Shown here in pieces: positions 1-10,979 of a stretch of 49,466 bases of DNA (position 1 is its first letter; the number at the start of each line of letters is the position of its first letter). Below the pieces are notes generated by a model, which saw nothing but the letters and a program-made list of their open reading frames with translations, was not told the origin of the DNA and searched no databases. Source of the stretch: Gonapodya prolifera JEL478 (lineage: Eukaryota; Monoblepharomycota; Monoblepharidomycetes; Monoblepharidales; Gonapodyaceae); the NCBI GenBank assembly GCA_001574975.1, contig KQ965793.1:166414-215879 (forward strand). The letters are read 5' to 3'. A program made the position numbers and the translations under genes.

Positions 1-30
1 AGCTCACGACTTTGATATGATGGTTTGCAG

Positions 31-669
31 TTCTTGATCCGCGATTTAAGACTAGGGTACTCCGAAATTGTGGATGGTCTGATGAGGAAATCGATGCGTA
101 TGTGTGAGTAGGGGTGCTTTGGTTATATTGCAACATTGGATTGTTTCCAATCCACTGATCTTCTTCTCAGGGGAATGGCTCGAGCCATTTTCAATCGCGA
201 CTATAAGTCTGCCGTCTTTGTTGAAGTCTTTGCTCCGCAACAACGTGAGGTCGCCGAACTTGAGTTCTTTGACGGCATTCTCTTCGCGAATCCAACCGCG
301 GACAACGATGAAGCAAGGGGAGCTCAGCGACGCCNACTTGATGACAAAGATGAGCTCACTGAGTACCTGGAAGCTAGAATGGAACCTCCAACTACCAACA
401 TTCTGGAATGGTGGAAGGTGAGTCGATGTTATTGGCTCTTGACTTTCCCAACTGCTAATTTGTATCAGATTATTGGGTCCCGTACATATCCTGCATTGGG
501 AAAGATGGCTTGCAATTACTTGGGACTGCCGGCTACAAGTGTTGACTGCGAACGGTTGTTCTCTGAGGCGGGGGATATGATCACAGATAAGCGGAACCGC
601 CTTGGAGCTGATATGATTTTGTCTACCATGTTGCTTCAATCAATGTTATTTACCAAAGTCACATCATAG
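31..669 (+). CDS. hAT transposase, C-terminal part (partial at 5' end)
   Basis: Cut-and-paste transposase of the hAT superfamily; only the C-terminal third is in the window. Suggested exons are <31-103, 171-417 and 469-669; frames close across both introns, and the 51-bp second intron would keep the frame if retained. The first exon encodes LDPRFKTRVLRN, the conserved hAT block just after the RNase-H-like core. The last exon encodes the dimerisation region, with NYLGLPATSVDCERLFSEAG and a following DKRNRL, the signature of the Dimer_Tnp_hAT family. The catalytic DDE positions lie mostly upstream and cannot be checked. Codon 67 of the middle exon contains the unresolved base at 334. The reading frame otherwise looks intact to the stop, so the copy could be young. 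Confidence 0.85.
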
Positions 670-841
670 ATATACATTTTTCGCGGTGGGACCATTGTAC
701 GGAGGGGTTCGGTGGTGTGCCTACTACAATTGATATCCAGTACTTATCAATTATAATATAATCCTCTTTTGTGGTTTACATTAATCTGATAATGAAAACA
801 GTGTTAGGAAGAAAATATGAACTATCAAACTGGTAACCCAC

Positions 842-972
842 TTCGGGTCGACCCGACGAACCTCGGGTCGGGCCAAGGCTCGACCCGAGGTTGGCCCGAA
901 AGTTCTCTGACCCGAGTCGGGCCGACCCGAAAGGTGCCTGGCCCGACCCGACCCGACCCGTCTGCAACACTA
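842..972 (+). repeat. hAT subterminal repeats and terminal inverted repeat
   Basis: About ten copies of GGGTCGG or its complement lie within 120 bp, as direct and inverted units, ending next to the TAGTGTTGCAGA-type terminus (961-972). Short GC-rich subterminal repeats of this kind are the usual transposase binding sites in hAT elements. No equivalent cluster is seen elsewhere in the window. Confidence 0.75.
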
Positions 973-1717
973 CAATCAAGTCCCTTCCACCCATAGCTGT
1001 CTCCTGCTTCTCACCTCTCTCTGGTGGGGAGCACACGCCACGCAGTCCCCCTTTGCATTCCCTGTTCCTCCTTTGCCCGTAACTTACCAACCCCGTCAGG
1101 CCTTGTTCTCCTTAATGATGCTGTCTGAAACAGTTCCCTTCCCTGCGTAGAGCTTTTGGCAATAAAGACGCGGTGCTTGAAGAGCCGTAACTGCTTTGCA
1201 ATGAACCTTCGATCCGCAGTGTCAATGTTCGCTTTGGCACCATATCGGTCCATGTCGCTTTCTCCATTTGACCAGTTGAGTAATGAGATCAATATTCGAA
1301 CTGTTCGTCTTTCAGTATGGTCTTGGACGTGAGTATTTCCACTGTGTACCAAGCTTTTGGGGAAGGAGTTGTGTCTGCTTGAGTACTGCACCAGCTTCCC
1401 TCCCAAGAGAGGTTACGAACGTGTAGTTGTATGCGAGTCGATCAAAAGAATAAGCCGTCGCGGATATTTATTCCCGTGAAAATGAAGGGAAACAGCGATG
1501 CGAATAGTCTGTGGCAAATAGTCTAGAGCTATTTCAATACCAAGTCTCCCACCTCACAGCCGAGATCAAAGCAGGCAACGCCCGACAGCTGATACCGCAC
1601 ACATGTTCTCGGCGAGGCCAAATGCAAAACAGATTACCTTTTTTGCTTGCTCGCTCTCGCGTGCGTCTACAATTTTAAAAACAGTGCTTCAAAACACAGT
1701 GTAAAGACGTGCTCCAC
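973..1717. other. Intergenic, 745 bp
   Basis: This is the flank of the hAT insertion. A minus-strand open frame (1011-1406, 131 codons) has no recognisable domain, lies partly against the transposon end and shows no splice or family support, so I do not call it. The rest shows nothing I can name. Confidence 0.5.
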
Positions 1718-3247
1718 TCAAATCTCACACAGTTCCGCACAAGCACCCACCCACTTCACCCGCCCAAACACCTCCCACGGCGCCGCCACTTCCGCACCGT
1801 CGCACGCCCTGCCGCACCACACACGTGCAATACCGGCAGTCTTGTTCAGCGTGGCCTTGATCACAGAAAGAAACGCGCCGACGTGGTCCGGTCCCTTGGC
1901 CTCCTCATTCGCAGTGTCCCTTGCATTGTCGCCCCGACTCTCCCGTGCAACCACAACTCCCTCAGCTTGCTCGGCCCCCTCAGACTCCCACACAACCACA
2001 ACCCTCTCCACCCCGCCAAACGCCTTCACGAATCCCGCGATACCCCTCGCCATCCTCTCCGCGTCCGGGGCGTGTGGATCCCCAATCTCCACGGGCCCCG
2101 ACTGCAAGTAAAGCTTTATCTCCCTCAGCCCACAGAAACTCGCCGCCAAGTACCGCGCCATCGACGGCGCTCCCTTTGCGAAGTTCTCCGCGACTTCGAC
2201 ACGAAAATGGCACGTTTTCAAACTCGGAAACGTGCGCAAGGTACCCTTGATCCCCGGGTACACGCTCCCATCGGGGCCGACGAGGGGGTGGAGCCAGGGC
2301 GTCCCGAACTCCTTCAAGTTCTCGAATAGCACCCTTTGCGTTCCGTTCAGGAGCCGCAGGGGGCAGAAGTAGGGCAGGGTGTGGTGCCGAGGAGACACGG
2401 GATCGTATCTGAACTCCACGAGGGCGTTGGTGCGTTGTGCAACGACGTCGTCGGCCTCGATCGCCGCGCCGAGGAAGGAAGGTGCGAATGCACCGCGCAG
2501 GTGAATTGCAGTGACGGACGGTGTGAGACGAAGTGGGTGGATGGATTTGGATAGATCGGGAGGGGAGGATGGTTGTGCGTGTCGGAGCATTGAGACGGGG
2601 AGGTCGGTGCACCCCGAAGCGAGGAGAATGTCCGCGAAGGATGCGTCATTATCCAGTGCCAGGGGTGAAAGCTCCTTTATGGCGACTGCGAGCGTGTGCA
2701 GTGATGCGGGAGGGCACGCGGAGATGACTGAACCCTCGCCCGACACAAGCGTGAACACCGTGCGGACAGTACGGTCGGGTGGGGCTCCCAGTGTGGCTTT
2801 TGTGCGGCGGTAGATGCGTGCGAGAAGCGCAGTCGGGGTCGTATCAGAGGGGTGGGGGAATGTAATGGGGATGGTGATATGAGCAACGACAAGCTGAGGT
2901 GGGGGCCAGTGAGCACATGAGAGGTTGCACCGAACGCACAAGGGGGTCTTAGATTGATTGAATACCTTGCTTTTGGCCTTCCTTGCGCCCACGGCCCATC
3001 GCTCAGCAGCGGTCTCGATTTGGAACTTTCGTTCAAAAAATTGAAACCTTCCTTTTGCCTCCCCTTCTTCTCCGGCCCCTACTGCATCGATCCTTGCCAC
3101 GAATCGCACCTCGACACTGACGCCGACCTCCGCCGACTCCGCCACCACCCGCCAACGGCTGCACACGCGGGGGACTAAGGCGAGGGATGTTCGGGGCGGG
3201 AGGATGTTGAAGATGGCGGAGAGGAGTTCGGAGGGAAGGGTTTCCAT
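1718..3247 (-). CDS. F-box protein, family A, copy 1 (485 aa)
   Basis: Probable substrate adaptor of an SCF (Skp1-Cullin-F-box) ubiquitin ligase. Exons are 3247-2966 and 2893-1718. The 72-bp intron (GTATTC...CTCAG) is a multiple of three, so the frame runs through it unspliced, but the same intron position occurs in both paralogues (near 5100 and at 12087-12140). Residues 1-45 form the F-box, starting METLPSELLSAIFNILPPRT and followed by a conserved VPRVCSRWR. The C-terminal 390 residues have no recognised repeat; they are conserved with the other two copies, including blocks such as GTPWL, CHFRVE, KGAPSMARYLA and VWCGRA. The substrate is unknown. This copy and its neighbour at 3972-5462 are tandem duplicates, and this one is intact. 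Confidence 0.85.
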   Translation of the reverse strand: METLPSELLSAIFNILPPRTSLALVPRVCSRWRVVAESAEVGVSVEVRFVARIDAVGAGEEGEAKGRFQFFERKFQIETAAERWAVGARKAKSKVFNQSKTPLCVRCNLSCAHWPPPQLVVAHITIPITFPHPSDTTPTALLARIYRRTKATLGAPPDRTVRTVFTLVSGEGSVISACPPASLHTLAVAIKELSPLALDNDASFADILLASGCTDLPVSMLRHAQPSSPPDLSKSIHPLRLTPSVTAIHLRGAFAPSFLGAAIEADDVVAQRTNALVEFRYDPVSPRHHTLPYFCPLRLLNGTQRVLFENLKEFGTPWLHPLVGPDGSVYPGIKGTLRTFPSLKTCHFRVEVAENFAKGAPSMARYLAASFCGLREIKLYLQSGPVEIGDPHAPDAERMARGIAGFVKAFGGVERVVVVWESEGAEQAEGVVVARESRGDNARDTANEEAKGPDHVGAFLSVIKATLNKTAGIARVWCGRACDGAEVAAPWEVFGRVKWVGACAELCEI

Positions 3248-3971
3248 TGCTGCGGTGTGGGAAGGTAACTAGGTAGTGACTAGAGATGTGGAGTAGCAAG
3301 GGTTTGTGCTCGAAGTGTTCATGAGATCCGTTCTCTCAACGAAGTGCGGCACACCGGCTGCTAAATTGACCCCTCAAATTAATTTCGACCCATTTTATCA
3401 CCAATTTTCACAGCAACTTTTTATCGCGGAACGGGTTTGGTGATAATTCCGGAATCGCTTTTCGCTGTAACGTAATCACCGGGAGAAGTTTTTCCATTCT
3501 GGGCGTAATTCCCCCTCGTGGATCCTGTCGTTGTGGAATACGGCATGAGATCCTTTGCTTCCATAGCCGCGAATTATGAAGGGAGGCTGATGAGAGGCTC
3601 TCGACATGTTTGGTGGCACTGATCACATCAAGACTGTCCTTTGTTTACAAACATTGAGATGCATAATTGGATCCCCATTTGCTTCAAATGCTGAATAAAA
3701 TTTTGGTATTTTGTAGACGACAAAAAGAAAAGAAACCGTTGGAGGAAAATTTCACTTCATTTCAATCCAGTCGAGACTCGTCAAACTCCCGAACCAAAGC
3801 CCGTCATCATCGCTTGCGTAAGCCGGAGGTCAAAGCCAGCTACACCTGCGTGATAATCAGAGATGAGTGAAACGGGGGGAGTGAACGTGTATTGTTCCCC
3901 AAAATGCGAAACTGAGTGCTTCTTGTGCTTGGGTGTACAAATGGTCATCAAAACATGGTACTAACTGCTCA
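3248..3971. other. Intergenic spacer between tandem F-box copies
   Basis: About 720 bp separate the start of the intact F-box gene from the end of its broken duplicate. It should hold the promoter of the upstream gene and the 3' end of the other. I see no other gene, RNA gene or repeat here; short open frames lack family or splice support. Confidence 0.5.
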
Positions 3972-5462
3972 TCACATCCCACCCAATTCCGCACCACCAT
4001 TCGCCCCCTTCACTCGTCTAAACACCTCCCACGGCGCATGTACTTCTGCACCATCACATGCCCTGCCGCACCACACACGTGCAATACCAGCAGTCTTGTG
4101 CATCGTGGCCTTGATCACGGAAAGAAAAGCGCCGATATGTTCCTGTCCCTCAACGCCATCAGCTATAGTGGCTCTTGTTTTCCCACCCCAATGTTCCCAT
4201 GCAGCTGCAGCTTCCTCGGCCCCCATGGACTCCCACACAACTACCTCACTCTCCACCTCGCCAAACGCCTTCACGAACCCTGCGATGCCTTTCGTCATCC
4301 TCCCAGCGTCCGGAGCGTGTGGATGCCTAGCTTCCACAGGCCTCGACTGCAAATACAGCCTGATCTCCCTCAGCCCACAGAAACACGTTGCCAAGTATCG
4401 TGCCATTGACGGCGCTCCCTTTGCGAAATTCTCCGCGGCTTCGACACGAAAGTGGCAAGTGCTCACGCTGGGGAACGTCCGCAACGTACGCTTGATTCCT
4501 GGGTACACGCTGCCACCGGGTCCGACGAGGGCGTTAAGCCAGGGCGTCCCGAACTCCTTCAAGTTCTCAAACAGCACCCGTTGCGTCCCGTTTAGAAGCC
4601 AGAGCGGGCAGAAGTAGGGCAGGGCATGTTGCCGCGGGGATACGGGGTCGTACCTGAATTCCACGAGGGTGTTGGTGCGGTGTGCGACGATGTCATCGGC
4701 CTCAATTGCCGCGCCTGAAAAGGAGGGGGCGAACGGGCCACGCAGGTGAATTGCAGAGACGGACGTTGTGAGACGAAGCGGGTGGATGGATTTGGATAGG
4801 TCCGGGGCGGAGGATAGTTGTGGGTGCCTCAGCACGGCGACGGGGAGATCGGTACACCCCGAAGCGAGAAGAATGTCCGTGAATGATGCGTCGGTATCCA
4901 GTGCGAGGGGTGAAAGCTCCTCGGCCGCGAGCGTGTGGAGTGAGGCGGGAAACGGACCCAGCCCTCGACACAACAGTGAACGCCGTGCGGACCCGGTCCG
5001 GCGGGGCGAGTGTCGCCGTTGCGCACCGGTGGATCTGAGTAAGAAGTGTAGTTGGGGATGTGTCGGAAGGGTGGGGGAATGTAATGGGGATAGTTATGTG
5101 AGCGACGACAAGCTGAAGTGGGGAAGAGTGATCACATCAGATAGTACCAAACGCATGGGTGGATCTAAGCATGTATACCTTGGTGTTGGCCTTGCTTGGG
5201 TCCACGCGCCCATCGCCTAGCAGCGGTCTCGACTTTTTGACCATTCGTTCAAAAAATCGAACCCTTCCTTTCGCCTCCCTTTTCCGACCCGTGCCCCATT
5301 AATCCCCGCCGGCATAAACCGCAGCTCGACACTGATTCCGACCACCGCTGTCCCAGCTACCAGCCGCCACCGGGTGCACACACGTGGGACAACGGCGAGG
5401 GATGTTCTGGGCGGGAGGATGTTCAAGATGGCCTAGAAAAGTTCCGTGGGGAGGGTTTCCAT
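3972..5462 (-). pseudogene. F-box protein family A, copy 2, broken
   Basis: This is a tandem duplicate of the gene at 1718-3247, in the same orientation and of nearly the same length. The start (5462) reads METLPTELF and is then stopped: codon 10 is TAG at 5435-5433, inside the F-box, where the intact copy has a serine codon. A frameshift follows near 5250, just before the conserved intron, where the copy runs from FDFLNEWSK into a stop. A further frame change lies near 4950-4975. Downstream (4973-3972) the C-terminal 330 codons remain open and very similar to copy 1, including GTPWL, CHFRVE and WCGRACDGAEV. The long open tail suggests recent inactivation. A product starting at an internal ATG would lack the F-box. 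Confidence 0.85.
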
Positions 5463-5693
5463 TGATGTGGCGTGTGGATAGCGGTGCGGTTGATGTTGAG
5501 TTAGCGGCTGAAGGATGGGGAGGGTTTGTGAAGTGTTTTGAGAATGGCTTATCACGTCCTGAGGCCCAAATCATTTCAAGTGCGAAAAAGAGTAAGTGGT
5601 GTGGGGGAGGGATTTCGGGATCGGAAACAAGCTGAGTGAGAGAATAATTTGCGGTCGGGTTCTCCTGCGACATCTACCAGACATCAAACTCAC

Positions 5694-5739
5694 AAGAAGC
5701 AAGTATCACGAGGGCGATTGGATTGAGAGTTCTCTTCAT
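5694..5739 (-). pseudogene. Duplicate signal-peptide exon of the chitin-binding-like gene
   Basis: A 46-bp block begins with ATG at 5739 and encodes MKRTLNPIALVILAS plus one base, followed by a GTGAGTTT donor. It matches exon 1 of the gene at 6831-8967 in length, start, phase, hydrophobic signal-peptide character and donor sequence (MKNTLSPTALVVFAS, then GTGAGTTT). Similarity fades shortly after the donor, and no second exon follows, so it looks like a relic of a segmental duplication and not a gene. Confidence 0.7.
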
Positions 5740-6830
5740 CGTTTGAAGGAAGGGAAATCGCCACAACTGGCCGAGGCCGGTCTGGCGGCAGTGTACCCTT
5801 GGCCGTCTTGATCTCTGATGGACATATGTAGCGGTCCAGAGTTGGCAGATGAACAATAGAGAGGATAAAAATTGCTATTAATAATGATCATCGCGACATC
5901 AAGTAGTGTCAAGAACAATTAAATTAGTTTGACTTCGTACTGTCCCCACGTCAAAAGATCCTTGATAATTGATTTTACCACTAGTGTACTCGAGACAATT
6001 ACAGAGGCTTGAGTGTTGAAGAGCCCAGAAAAGCACGTGGTCACGTATTCGTCGAGGAAAATAGTAAACGACACCATTTACTCACACCGGGTCCCCTCAC
6101 GTCTCCAACATATTCCACACTGGTGCCAAGAATCCCGGTTCCTGAGACTCTACCGCTCATCTGTACAGTCCTGCGCTTCGACAATACGTCTGCCACGACC
6201 CTTGGCGCTAGCGATTGGGCTCGTCGAAACATGAATACACTGTTATCGACGGGGAAACTGGCGAATGGTGGGAGTGAGAGAAACGTGGAGAGGTTCAGGC
6301 AGGCTCTACGATGGATAGAGGTGGTGAGTGCATGAGTATTCAATTTACCGTGAGCCAAGATGGATACTTGCAGTGGGAATATGCCGTAGGCGCCTGTGTC
6401 GAGCTAATGTGCATGGATCTTAAGCTGTGAAAAAGTGTTCAAGCTTGTCAAACAACACGCTCACGTTCTGTCCCACGCCCCACCCGTCCTTGAAAGCTTC
6501 GGCGAGGAGCACGGATTGGCCCTAGGGTGGAAGGGGAATAGGACGGATGAGTGGAAGTAATTTGAACGAGCGAGAAGAACCTGTAAACATACCGGAAAGA
6601 GGGCAATTTCGTCCTCTGCGGATGGATTGTACTGGAGCAGTCACACTATAGCGTCAGATCATGCCGAAATTATCCTCTCGCAAGCACGTCAGCTTCACCT
6701 TCTCCACCACGCTAAAAGTCGTTGTTCTACCCGGATAAGCCGATAAATGAACGCTGCTGGCGTTGAGGAGGCCCAAGGGCGCCGCGAGGTGCAGAAAGAA
6801 CCACTTCAAGGGGCGGAGGGTCGGGGGTGA
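5740..6830. other. Gene-poor stretch, about 1.1 kb
   Basis: This holds one plus-strand open frame at 6009-6335 that could splice with GTGAGT at about 6322 into a short exon ending near 6429. No domain is recognisable and no in-frame ATG starts it, so it is not called. The remainder shows nothing I can name. Confidence 0.4.
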
Positions 6831-8967
6831 TCAGGGGAAGAGGGGCGAGTTGTCGGGCTCGATAAGAAGACGTGCAGAAACAAAATACAGCTGATGCAGC
6901 TTACATGCGCCTAGGTGCGATGGAAAATGTTAGCCTTCGGATGACAAGAACTAGAATGGTTTCAAGTTATACATACCTCACTGGAAGGTGGGAGCGAGCC
7001 AGAGCCACCAGTACCCGAAGATTGGCTCAACGACTTGGAGCTCATGTTTGCTCCTCCAGTCAGTGTAACACTCGACCCAGCATCTGCAGCGTACAATGGT
7101 GACCTGTAGCATCACAGAACGCTAACTGAGCAGCCGAAGCTAGATATCTCCTCGACAACACAACTAACTTTTGCACGAAGCTGTTGTTGGGTGAACCGCT
7201 CGTCGGAACCATTAAGGCGCTTTCTTGCAGACGTGGCGGTTCAGGCCCGCCATATTCTGACCTTCCAACACGCGGACCTCTTCGGACGAAAAATATAGCT
7301 GCAGCAATGATAAGGCCCAAAGCGGCAGCACCTCCGAGGGTAGCACCGAGGATTACGGGAAGGTTTGTAGAGCTCGACGCGTTGGATCTGTGAGGCTTGG
7401 TGAGAGGTGTTGCACCCCAGATGACTGACGAGCGAGGGAAGACTCACTGGAGACCGATGTTGTCAGTCCCATTGTTCGATGGTGCTCCAGTCGTGAATGA
7501 GCTTCCAGTAGAACCGCCGCCTTCTGCTCCCATCGTACCACCACCAAGGGTGACACCAGCTTTTTGTAACGCCATCATTGTAAGACTGAGAGGACTGAAA
7601 TGATCTAGAGCAGGTACTCACTACTCATTGAATTGCTGGCGGTGTTTGCGGAACCGGTCATCGAGGTGCCGCCAACTGACGTCGGGGCTGATGTTGGTAG
7701 GGACGCCGGCGGCATGTTCGAGGTTGCGACAGTGGGTGGGTTCTGGATAGATGACGCCGCTGCGATGTCATCTGAGTCAACAATCCACAAAAACAGCGGA
7801 ACTCGAAGAGACATCTCACGTGCACTCGCCACAACAGACGATCCAGATGTATACGGAACACACTGCTTCCTCGTCACATCCCACACGGTGGTCGTGCCCT
7901 CGCCGTCACACCCCACGCACTCGTATCTCGTCGAGCCGGCGGCGTACGACCAGACGTACCTCCCGTCTGAAGTGGTAGTGACTTGTTGGAGTGGGGTCGA
8001 GGTGGGGCAGGTATTGGGTTGGGGAGGAAGGGCGATGCAAGAGCCGTAGAAGAGTTGGCAGGTGGAGGCTGGTTGGAATGTAGGGGAGGTCGGGATGTGT
8101 TTGGTATGCCGGACACAGGAGTAAAGTACCGCGCGGTTTGGGAACTCACCTGTGCAGGAGTCTGTTCCACTAGCGAGCGAGAGAAGAAAAAAAGTGAAGT
8201 GCACGCGTTCATTTTCGGAAGCGTGAGCGCGAGGAACCCTGTCTTACCAGGTGTTCGTCGATACGCTGCAACATTGTCCAGCCGGACACCTCCTCCCAGC
8301 GGCAGTGCCACATCTCCCATCCAGTGAGAGCGGCAGATTTGGAGCCGGGGGATACGCCAAATTCGTCGTCGGTGGATACGACGTGCAGTTCGCGGCGCCG
8401 GGACATGAAACTTGGCCGCTTGAGCAAATTCCATTCGAGCACGTCCCCGAAACGCAGCCGCGATAGCACCCCCCGCAATTGGAGTTGTCTGAGACAAAAT
8501 TCACACAGGAGGGACGAGCATTGCCTTTCGCGCACACGCTTAGCCAAGGGACAGCACAGCCTTCGCGTAGATGGGTGAAGTTTGATCGTTGTTTCACCTG
8601 TTGGTGATCAGAGAGAGCAAGACACACCCGTACCTTGAGTGCAATATCCATTCGAACAGTAAGAAAAGAAATCCGCGATTGTATATGTGGTGGAAAAGCA
8701 ATCAGCATCCTTTTTCGGGTAACCGAAAGTGAGCATTGGCCAATCAGCACGTCCAATCGTTTATGAGGAATCGCAGCGTCAAGACAGCACTCACAGTGAC
8801 GCATGATGTTTGGCAGAGTCCGCCAAGAAAGTCTTGTTTCGCCCGGTGTTGCCCAAGCGAGCATGTGAGTCAGACACCGTTCGGCGGTTCCATACCATCG
8901 AGGCCCAAACACGAAACTCACAAGAGGCAAATACTACGAGCGCGGTCGGGCTGAGAGTGTTCTTCAT
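6831..8967 (-). CDS. Single-pass membrane protein with Cys-rich, hevein-like chitin-binding ectodomain
   Basis: Suggested exons: 8967-8922, 8560-8248, 8169-8150, 8068-7820, 7771-7622, 7559-7448, 7387-7169, 7103-6977, then a short last exon ending at TGA 6831; phases agree up to 6977. Exon 1 is a signal peptide (MKNTLSPTALVVFAS). Next come a Cys-rich block (NCGGC, CVSGTCSNGICSS), a hevein-like motif (DGRCGTAAGRRCPAGQCCS) completed through a 20-nt microexon, and a second Cys pair region (YECVGCDGEG). A Ser/Thr/Gly-rich stalk leads to a membrane helix near residues 305-330, then basic VRRGPRVGR and a Ser-rich cytoplasmic tail. The layout resembles fungal wall sensors; chitin binding is inferred, and the aromatic residues of classical hevein are weak. 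The start of exon 2 and the last exon are the least certain. Exon 1 has a duplicate at 5694-5739. Confidence 0.7.
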
Positions 8968-9397
8968 CGCCGAGTTGAATGTTTTGGATTTTCAACTGCA
9001 CGCCTTGCTTGGGAGGCGCGGTGGCCGCAGTCCTCCAAACTTCATGGCTGCAAAATACGCGAAGATAGTCTTCTGAAATTTATTTCATTTGCCGCGAAGT
9101 GTGTGGAAAGTTTTAAGGACGCCAGCGCCGCATGTCTACCGTCATGTTCTATGAAAAGCATAGGAAGTAATCATCAGGGTGTCAAATGTGCCAAAGAAAC
9201 GAGTCATGGGAGGGTATGGAGCAAATGGTACTGGATCATGCTGCAAAGGTGAGTGGGCGCGTGCATACAATAAAGAGGCATGATCCCAACGAAGGATGGG
9301 TTGGGAAGTCTGCTCCAAAAAGTTCCACACATCCTGAAATTTGACCAGAACTTCCAAAGCATCAGTCATTTCTTTCTTCACTCCCCTTGTGCCAATC

Positions 9398-10557
9398 ATG
9401 ACCTCGCTCGCCGACTGCCACCCGTCCCCGTATTCTTCTGCTCCACCTCCCTCTTGAGGTCACCTGCACCATGTTCTCCTTCCTCGCGACCGAATCACTC
9501 CTTACTATGCGACAGACGTGCCGTACGGCCCTCCGAGCTGTGGCAAAACTCCCCACGTGGAACCATCACTACCTTCGGATCGAAAACGTTTACGAAACGG
9601 CAGATGAGTTCGAGGCGCCCATCCAGCGTGCCACTACCATACCACAGAGGGCGGGGTTCTGTGGTGATGGGGCGGAGTTCGCATCTCGCGTGGTCTCGAT
9701 AACTCTCGATTGAGTCCAAAATCTCCCTGTAGACCTGGGCCTTATATTTCGGATCTGGACACCTTCACCGCTCTCCGTGAAGCATCGTTTGTCGGTTGCA
9801 TTGAGTCAGGCCTGGATTTTGCGGTGATGGCGTGGTCGCGAGATACACGCAACGGCGGGTCCTTTACTTCACGAAGCCTGCAGCGGCTGGACTTGTCGGA
9901 CTGTGAAGCACAGGCGAAGCGTGCTGCCAAGTGACCTCTTCATCGTCTTCATTGTGGCGACTGGACTGGTGACATAGCTTGGAAAAGGGTCTTAACGTTC
10001 GATCTCCTTACACTTTATACACTGTATGAAATATTGGACATCGTGCTCCCTCCTCTGTGTGTATCCCAAACTTTGCAAATCGCTAACTTACCCCCACGGA
10101 GCGGTCTACTCTCGGTGTAGTGACGATCTCTGCCTGTATTTCCAGGACAAAGATGCGTGTATCCATTGTGGATCATTTGCTGAGCAGAATGTGGACACCA
10201 TAACGAACGGAAATGACTTCATTGATGTCCTCTGCGGAACGTGTGAAGCTATGCTCTCAATGTCGTAGGACTGCGGTATGAATGAAGTGTTCCGATTATG
10301 GGTGCAACCGAGAATGCTGCCCCAATTGTGTCGGACCATTCGCAGTTTGCAGCAAGCTGGCTAGCTTCTGCCGGAATCACGGGTGGATGTTTAAGCGCAA
10401 GCACGTTTGTCCAGACCGCTTGGATCATGCGGAGTGCGAAGTCTGCCAAGCTCCGTTGAACAATCGGCCGGTCGGATTTCAGAGTGGCGTGTCAACGTGT
10501 CAATACCATACCTGCCCTTATTGCCACTTTGATGGAGAGGACTTGGACAAATATTAA
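9398..10557 (+). pseudogene. F-box/Cys-rich protein, decayed paralogue of 36883-38025
   Basis: Translation in three frames pieces together the same protein as the intact gene at 36883-38025: an F-box piece (FSFLATES, then LPTWN, RIENVYE), SFVGCIESG, SLQRLDLSD, and a Cys-rich tail (CCPNCVGPF, ECEVCQAPLN, TCPYCH). Damage is plain: a frameshift within the first 15 codons, TGA at 9711-9713 after SRVVSITLD where the intact copy has Arg, another frameshift directly after, a stop after AKRAAK near 9934, and a stop at 10267 before the last block. Several zinc-ligand cysteines are also missing. It lies in the opposite orientation and 27 kb away from its source, so it is a dispersed copy. Confidence 0.85.
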
Positions 10558-10979
10558 TGGGATATGACGACGGGTGAGCAGTTGTAAATACTATAATCTA
10601 TTTACGGATGTTAAAAGAGATGATTTCACACACATTTATGGTTTAAACACACAAAGCCCTAAAGAATGTCGCCCATACCTGCACTAAGACATAAACACAC
10701 TCAAAAATTTCAATTAATGCCCCCCACACCGCCGTCCTCGATGCCACAAGCCGGGCCGAGAGCTCATGCGAGGATAGTTGTGGTAAGAAGCGCCCAAAAA
10801 ATAACAGAGCTTTTATAAGAACGTCAGTGAGCGGATTGTGGGAGACAGTGTTCGATGAAACATTAGCACTCACACTCAGCCTTGCCAAGTCTCTTCCAGA
10901 GATTCACGCTCTCCGCACGACACAAGCACCCGTCGTTGGTCGCCCCAAACTCGCACTTGTATCACCAGTCACCACTTCT
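10558..10979. other. Intergenic, 420 bp
   Basis: This lies between the decayed F-box copy and the 3' end of the next F-box gene. I see no gene, repeat or RNA signal in it. Confidence 0.5.

Larger units (their letters stand above)
1..972 (+). mobile_element. hAT-family DNA transposon, 3' portion (left end outside window)
   Basis: The segment holds the C-terminal exons of a hAT transposase, followed by about 170 bp of spacer and then a GC-rich subterminal block (842-960) packed with direct and inverted copies of GGGTCGG/CCCGACC. It ends in TCTGCAACACTA, whose complement TAGTGTTGCAGA matches the terminal inverted repeat style of hAT elements. The predicted 8-bp target duplication on this side would be the eight bases after position 972. 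The 5' end lies before the window, so size and mobility cannot be judged. An N at base 334 marks an assembly ambiguity in the transposase. Confidence 0.85.

Noticed and set aside
1011-1406. Minus-strand open frame of 131 codons
   Set aside because: It has no domain, no splice sites that extend it, and it begins next to a transposon end; composition alone does not support a gene.
2336-2813. Plus-strand open frames across the first F-box gene
   Set aside because: They are shadows of the GC-rich third positions of the minus-strand F-box gene; their sequence is Arg/Gly-rich and unrelated to any family.
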